From Herbidospora sakaeratensis (GTDB taxonomy: Bacteria > Actinomycetota > Actinomycetes > Streptosporangiales > Streptosporangiaceae), in the NCBI RefSeq assembly GCF_001570525.1, contig NZ_BBXC01000023.1, positions 85,494 to 149,493 of the forward strand: a DNA stretch of 64,000 nucleotides, written 5' to 3'. A program made the translations under genes and the position numbers. Positions 59,771 to 64,000 of this stretch are shown here, piece after piece (position 1 is the first letter of the stretch; each line of letters opens with the position of its first letter). The notes under the pieces were generated by a model. It was not told the origin of the DNA and ran no database searches. It was given only the letters and a program-made list of their open reading frames with translations.

Positions 59771-60774
59771 GGGCGGTCGTGTACGACGCCTTCAAGGAGC
59801 GGCCCTCGGTCCGCGAGGTGCCCGACCCGGTCGCCGGGCCGGGCGAGGTGGTCGTGAAGGTCGAGGCCACCGGCCTGTGCCGGAGCGACTGGCACGGGTG
59901 GCAGGGCCACGACGCCGACATCCAGAGTTTCCCGCACGTGCCGGGGCACGAGTTCGCCGGCGTGATCGCCGAGGTCGGGCCGGGCGTGACCGGCTGGGCG
60001 GCCGGCGACCGGGTCACCGCGCCGTTCATCTTCGCCTGCGGGGTGTGCGCCGCGTGCCGCGCGGGCGACCACCAGGTCTGCCCGGCGCAGACCCAGCCGG
60101 GCTTCACCCACTGGGGGTCCTACGCCGAGTACGTCGTCGTCCGGAACGCGGCCGTCAATCTGATCGCGCTGCCCGCCGACCTGTCGTTCGGGGCCGCCGC
60201 CGCGCTCGGCTGCCGGTTCGCGACCGCGTTCCGGGCCGTCGTCCACCAGGGGCGGGTGCGTCCCGGCGAGTGGGTGGCCGTGCACGGCTGCGGCGGGGTC
60301 GGGTTGTCGGCGGTGATGATCGCGGCGGCGGCCGGGGCCCGGGTGGTCGCGGTCGACGTCCATCCCGACGCGCTCGCGCTGGCCGCCGCGGCGGGGGCCG
60401 CCGAGACCCTGCCGCCGGGCCGCCTCGACCGGCTGGTCGAGGTCACGGGCGGCGTCCACCTGTCGATGGACGCCTTCGGCAGCGCCGCGACCTGCCGGAA
60501 CTCGATCGGCAGCCTGCGCAGGCGGGGGCGGCACGTGCAGATCGGGCTGCTGCCCGGCGACACCGAGTTGCCCATGGGCCGGGTCATCGCGTGGGAGCTG
60601 GAAATCCTCGGCAGCCACGGCATGCCCGCGCACGCCTATCCCGAGATGCTCGCCCTCATCGAGAACGGCTCCCTGTCGCCCGAGCTGCTGATCACCCGGA
60701 CCATCCCCCTGGACGAGGCTCCCGACGCGCTCGTCCGGGGCGGGCGGCCCGGGGTGACGCTGATCAGCCCTTGA
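59767..60774 (+). CDS. Zinc-dependent alcohol dehydrogenase
   Basis: A 335-residue medium-chain dehydrogenase. The catalytic zinc site is CRSDWHGW (Cys near 38) with GHEFAGVI (His and Glu), and the structural zinc loop has [18 protein letters not shown] with four Cys. The Rossmann motif is [19 protein letters not shown] followed by VVAVDVHPD, where the Asp after strand 2 favours NAD over NADP. Likely substrates are primary or secondary alcohols and aldehydes. It is translationally coupled to the GNAT gene (ATGA). Its end overlaps the convergent copA gene by 11 bases. Confidence 0.93.
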   Translation: MRAVVYDAFKERPSVREVPDPVAGPGEVVVKVEATGLCRSDWHGWQGHDADIQSFPHVPGHEFAGVIAEVGPGVTGWAAGDRVTAPFIFACGVCAACRAGDHQVCPAQTQPGFTHWGSYAEYVVVRNAAVNLIALPADLSFGAAAALGCRFATAFRAVVHQGRVRPGEWVAVHGCGGVGLSAVMIAAAAGARVVAVDVHPDALALAAAAGAAETLPPGRLDRLVEVTGGVHLSMDAFGSAATCRNSIGSLRRRGRHVQIGLLPGDTELPMGRVIAWELEILGSHGMPAHAYPEMLALIENGSLSPELLITRTIPLDEAPDALVRGGRPGVTLISP

Positions 60775-62869
60775 AGGCGCGCAGCCGCAGGCTGTTGGCG
60801 ACCACGAACACCGACGAGAGCGCCATCGCGGCCCCGGCGATCATGGGGCTGAGCAGGCCGAGGGCGGCCAGCGGCAGGGCGGCCACGTTGTAGGCGAAGG
60901 CCCAGAACAGGTTGCCCTTGATGATCCGCAACGTCCGGCGCGACAACCGGATCGCGGCGGCGGCCACCCGCAGGTCGCCCCTGACCAGGGTCAGGTCGGC
61001 GGCCTCGATGGCGGCGTCGGTGCCGGTGCCCATGGCCAGCCCGAGGTCGGCCTGGGCCAGCGCGGCGGCGTCGTTGACGCCGTCGCCCACCATGGCGACC
61101 ACGCGGCCCTCGGCCTGGAGCCGTTTGACGGCCTCGACCTTGCCCGCCGGGAGGACCCCGGCGACGACCTCGTCGATGCCGACCTGGCCGGCGATCTCGC
61201 GGGCGACGGTCTCGTGGTCGCCGGTCAGCAGGACCGGCCGCAGTCCGAGGGCGCGCAGCTGGGTGATCGCCGCGGCCGACGACGGCTTCAGCACGTCGCT
61301 CACCGTCATGACGGCGGCGCGCACGCCGTCGATCGTGACGGCGACGCCCGACTCGGCCCGCCCGACCGCGACCTCATGTCCGTCGACGACGCCCCGCACG
61401 CCCTCTCCGGCCGTGGCGACGAAGCCGGTGACCGGCGGCAGGTCGCCGTGGCCCTTGACCAGGGCGCGGGCGATGGGGTGCTCGGAGGCGTGCTCGACGG
61501 CGGCGGCCAGGCGGCGGACCTCCTGCTCGTCGAAGCCCTCTTCGACGCGGACCTCGACCAGGGTCATCCGGCCCTCGGTGACCGTGCCCGTCTTGTCGAG
61601 CACGATCGTGTCGACGCGCCGGGTCGACTCCAGCGCCTCGGGGCCCTTGATGAGGATGCCGAGCTGCGCGCCCCGGCCGGTGCCGACCAGCAGCGCGGTC
61701 GGGGTGGCCAGGCCCAGGGCGCAGGGGCAGGCGATGATCAGCACCGCCACGGCGGCGGTGAAGGCCGCCACCGGCCCCGCGACCGGGAGCCAGAAGCCAA
61801 GCGTGGCCACCGCGAGGGCGATCACGACCGGCACGAAGACGCCGGAGATCCGGTCGGCGAGCCGCTGCACGCGGGCCTTGCCGGTCTGGGCCTCCTCGAC
61901 CATGCGGGCCATCTGGGCCAGCGTGGTGTCGGAGCCGACGCGGGTGGCCCTGACGACCAGCCGGCCGCCGGCGTTGACGGTCGCGCCCGTGACCGCGTCA
62001 CCGGCCCGCACCTCGACCGGCATCGACTCTCCGGTCAGCATCGACGCGTCGACCGCCGAGGCGCCCTCGTGGACGACGCCGTCGGTGGCGATCTTCTCGC
62101 CGGGCCGGACCACGAACAGGTCGCCCGCCTTGAGCAGCTCGGCCGGGATCCGGCTCTCCCTGCCGTCGCGCAGCACCGCGACGTCCTTGGCGCCGAGCTC
62201 CATCAGGCTGCGCAGGGCGTCTCCGGCGCGGCGTTTGGCGCGGGCCTCGAAGTAGCGCCCGGCCAGCAGGAACGCGGTCACGCCCGCGGCGGTCTCCAGG
62301 TAGATGTTGCCGGCGCCGTCGCTGCGCTCGATCGCGAACGAGAACGGGTGGACCATGCCCGGCTCCCCGGCCGTGCCGAGGAACAACGCCCAGAGCGACC
62401 AGCCGAAGGCGGCCAGCGTGCCGAGCGAGACCAGGGTGTCCATGGTCGCCGCGCCGTGGCGGAGGTTGGTCCAGGCGGCCTTGTGGAAGGGCCATCCGGC
62501 GTAGACGACCACGGGGGCGGCCAGGGTGAGCGAGAGCCACTGCCAGTAGGTGAACTGGAGGGCCGGGATCATGGCCATCGCGATCACGGGGACCGCGAGC
62601 ACGACGGCGGTGATCAGCCGGGTCTTCAGGGGGTCGCTCCCGGCGGTCTCCGGCTTCTCCTCGGGCAGGGTCGCGCTGTATCCGGCCTTCTCCACCTCCT
62701 CGACCAGGGTGCGCACCGAGACCCCGGGCGCGAAGACGACGTTGGCCTTCTCGGTGGCGTAGTTGACCGTGGCGGTCACGCCGTCGATCTTGTTGAGCTT
62801 GCGCTCGATCCGGTTGGCGCACGACGCGCAGGTCATGCCGCCGATGGAGAGCTGGATCAGGTTCGGCAT
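60764..62869 (-). CDS. copA: Copper-exporting P1B-type ATPase
   Basis: A 701-residue Cu+ exporter. One N-terminal heavy-metal domain with GMTCASC (C13, C16); about eight membrane helices; TGES at 279-282 (actuator); the membrane copper site CPC at 381-383; the phosphorylated Asp in DKTGT (D425); EHASEHPIA (nucleotide-binding HP motif); and [16 protein letters not shown]. It pumps Cu+ out of the cytoplasm, receiving it from CopZ. It starts 1 base after the stop of the His-rich anchored protein gene and lies in an operon with copZ and a csoR-like gene. Its 3' end overlaps the alcohol dehydrogenase by 11 bases. Confidence 0.97.
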   Translation of the reverse strand: MPNLIQLSIGGMTCASCANRIERKLNKIDGVTATVNYATEKANVVFAPGVSVRTLVEEVEKAGYSATLPEEKPETAGSDPLKTRLITAVVLAVPVIAMAMIPALQFTYWQWLSLTLAAPVVVYAGWPFHKAAWTNLRHGAATMDTLVSLGTLAAFGWSLWALFLGTAGEPGMVHPFSFAIERSDGAGNIYLETAAGVTAFLLAGRYFEARAKRRAGDALRSLMELGAKDVAVLRDGRESRIPAELLKAGDLFVVRPGEKIATDGVVHEGASAVDASMLTGESMPVEVRAGDAVTGATVNAGGRLVVRATRVGSDTTLAQMARMVEEAQTGKARVQRLADRISGVFVPVVIALAVATLGFWLPVAGPVAAFTAAVAVLIIACPCALGLATPTALLVGTGRGAQLGILIKGPEALESTRRVDTIVLDKTGTVTEGRMTLVEVRVEEGFDEQEVRRLAAAVEHASEHPIARALVKGHGDLPPVTGFVATAGEGVRGVVDGHEVAVGRAESGVAVTIDGVRAAVMTVSDVLKPSSAAAITQLRALGLRPVLLTGDHETVAREIAGQVGIDEVVAGVLPAGKVEAVKRLQAEGRVVAMVGDGVNDAAALAQADLGLAMGTGTDAAIEAADLTLVRGDLRVAAAAIRLSRRTLRIIKGNLFWAFAYNVAALPLAALGLLSPMIAGAAMALSSVFVVANSLRLRAFKG

Positions 62870-62870
62870 G

Positions 62871-63725
62871 TCATCCCTCCAGCGTGAACGACGCGGTCCG
62901 GACCGTGCCGCCGTGCTTGAAGTCGAAGAACAACCGGTAGGCGCCGCCCTCGCGGGGGGCCTGGGCCATGAAGATCAGCCCGGTCATCGGGTGGACGTGG
63001 AGATAGGCCAGGTCGCCCGCGCGCAGCATCACCAGATGGCCCTGGGCGCCCAGGTAGGGCTCCGGGTTCACCTTCTGACCGTCTTTGCTCACCACGAGGG
63101 AGAGCGGCGAGGGCTGGCCCGGGTTCATCTCGCCCTGGAGGGTGACGGTGTAGCCGTCGACCGTGGACGTCCGGCTCGTCGCCGGGAACGGGTCGGGCTC
63201 GAAGTCGCCCGGGGCGGTCAGGTCGGCGCCGAGGGTCAGGGCCGGGCCGCCTTCGGGAGCGAAGTCGGCGTACATGCGGTAGGCGCCGGGTTCCGGCAGG
63301 GTGAGCGGGACGGTCCAGGTGCCGTCGGGGGCCAGCTCGGGGTGGAGGTGCTGGAAGCCGCCCAGGTCGCGGGGGGCCACGATCAGGTGCAGCTTCTTCT
63401 CGTGGGCGACCTGGTAGCCGGTGACCGGCTTCCCGTCGGGGCCGGCCACGTGGAAGGCGAACTCGTGGCTCTTCCCCGGTTCGAGCGTGGTGGCCGCCGG
63501 GTGCAGGCGGTAGCCGTCCTGGGAGATCTGCAGGCCGCCCGGCACGTGGTCGGCCGGCGCCTCCGCGCTCTCCTCATGGGCGTGGCCACCGTGGGCCGGC
63601 TCGGGCGAGTAGGCGGCCTGGCCGCGCGGGAGGTCCTCCTCCTGGGTGACGCCGACCGCGTAGGCCCCGCCGAAGACGACGGCGAGGCCGGCGGCGAAGA
63701 CGCCCAGCTTCGTGGCGGTGTTCAC
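62871..63725 (-). CDS. Membrane-anchored His-rich protein of the copper operon
   Basis: A 284-residue protein with an uncleaved or late-cleaved N-terminal hydrophobic helix ([21 protein letters not shown]). Next comes a His-rich patch ([19 protein letters not shown]), then two similar beta-rich halves: [20 protein letters not shown] ... [14 protein letters not shown], and [12 protein letters not shown] ... [18 protein letters not shown] and HVHP stand at matching places, so the protein looks like an internal duplication with metal-binding His in each half. GTGA overlap with copZ and near-contact with copA put it firmly in copper handling, probably as an outer-face copper binder. Confidence 0.83.
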   Translation of the reverse strand: MNTATKLGVFAAGLAVVFGGAYAVGVTQEEDLPRGQAAYSPEPAHGGHAHEESAEAPADHVPGGLQISQDGYRLHPAATTLEPGKSHEFAFHVAGPDGKPVTGYQVAHEKKLHLIVAPRDLGGFQHLHPELAPDGTWTVPLTLPEPGAYRMYADFAPEGGPALTLGADLTAPGDFEPDPFPATSRTSTVDGYTVTLQGEMNPGQPSPLSLVVSKDGQKVNPEPYLGAQGHLVMLRAGDLAYLHVHPMTGLIFMAQAPREGGAYRLFFDFKHGGTVRTASFTLEG

Positions 63726-63934
63726 GCCGGGCCCGCCAAGGTGTAGCCGGCCTCCTCGACGGCGGCCTTGACGGCGGTCTCGTCGACCGGGCTCTGGCTG
63801 GTCACGGTCACCGTGCCGGTCGGCACGTCGACCTTGACGTCACTGACGCCCGCGATGGCGCCGACCTCCTCGCGGACCGAGCTCGCGCAGTGTCCGCAGG
63901 TCATGCCGGTGACGGTGTAGGCGGTGACGGTCAT
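63722..63934 (-). CDS. copZ: Copper chaperone
   Basis: A 70-residue heavy-metal-associated domain. The metal loop is GMTCGHC (C13, C16) and the fold reads TAYTVTG, SSVREEVGAIAGVSDVKVDV, TVTVTSQ, VKAAVEEAGYTL. It delivers Cu+ to CopA and to the CsoR sensor. AGAGGA lies 9-10 bases before the ATG at 63934. Its TGA overlaps the GTG of the His-rich protein (GTGA), so translation is coupled. It lies 27 bases downstream of the csoR-like gene. Confidence 0.95.
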   Translation of the reverse strand: MTVTAYTVTGMTCGHCASSVREEVGAIAGVSDVKVDVPTGTVTVTSQSPVDETAVKAAVEEAGYTLAGPA

Positions 63935-63961
63935 GGCGGTGTCCTCTTTCAAATCGGGTCG

Positions 63962-64000
63962 TCAGGAGCGGACGAGGCGGGCGATCGCGTCGGAGGCTTC
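63962..64000 (-). CDS. CsoR-like copper-sensing repressor, C-terminal end only
   Basis: Thirteen minus-strand codons (EASDAIARLVRS, then TGA) enter from the right edge. This helix matches the end of CsoR/RcnR-family sensors, and the position in front of copZ-copA is where csoR lies in actinomycetes. The DNA-binding and copper residues are outside the window, so the identity rests on the tail and the context. Confidence 0.6.
   Translation of the reverse strand, partial: EASDAIARLVRS

Overview
The window is very GC-rich (roughly 70% or more in most genes) with short spacers, many 1-4 base stop/start overlaps, GTG starts, 4'-phosphopantetheine-dependent nonribosomal peptide synthetases (NRPSs), cellulose and laminarin hydrolases, and a deazaflavin(F420)-type reductase. 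This points to a soil actinomycete, most likely a Streptosporangiales-type filamentous bacterium. No rRNA, tRNA, CRISPR array, transposase or phage gene was recognised. No gene-free stretch exceeds 300 bases.

Layout. 1-4.7 kb: a cut-off TetR gene, endonuclease V, a small beta-barrel-like protein and an SDR facing a TetR regulator across two near-identical operators, then an S41 protease-like protein. 4.7-7.6 kb: a three-gene minus-strand operon (NUDIX/winged-helix regulator, von Willebrand A protein, divergent adenylosuccinate synthetase) with a palindrome just upstream; this is one of the least familiar units here. 7.8-10.9 kb: a secreted GH48 cellulase. 10.9-26.2 kb: a compact NRPS locus. 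Two overlapping minus-strand megasynthase genes (A-T-C*-T-C-A-T, then C-A-T-TE-MFS exporter) are flanked by two plus-strand stand-alone condensation-type proteins. A secreted HNH nuclease sits inside the locus. Hand-read specificity codes suggest Gly, an unassigned carrier, Gly and Asp. The thioesterase has a cysteine nucleophile and an exporter is fused to the end of the line.

26.4-37.7 kb: gnd, a secreted propeller protein, a GH43/32-like protein, a sulfotransferase, a secreted SH3 protein, a YibE/F membrane protein, a lipoprotein with every copper ligand of the PHM monooxygenase family, then a LacI-type sensor protein lacking its DNA-binding domain beside a LacI-type operator and a secreted GH16-CBM6 laminarinase. 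37.8-43.3 kb: a DHA2 exporter facing its likely TetR repressor and a deazaflavin-dependent reductase, an SDR facing an XRE regulator, and an orphan histidine kinase. 43.3-48.0 kb: a Ski2-like helicase and, behind a 22-base perfect palindrome, a membrane-anchored NACHT NTPase of visibly lower GC, a candidate acquired immune gene. 48-60.8 kb: mostly housekeeping and secreted proteins (DusB, ACT protein, two NAD-binding proteins, an Sfp-type phosphopantetheinyl transferase that could activate the NRPS carriers, two coupled PAP2 phosphatases, an ABC half-transporter, GNAT and alcohol dehydrogenase). 60.8-64 kb: a copper-export operon (csoR end, copZ, a His-rich anchored protein, copA).

Functions come from motifs read by eye, and starts were chosen from ribosome binding sites and gene overlaps. 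Nothing was searched against a database.
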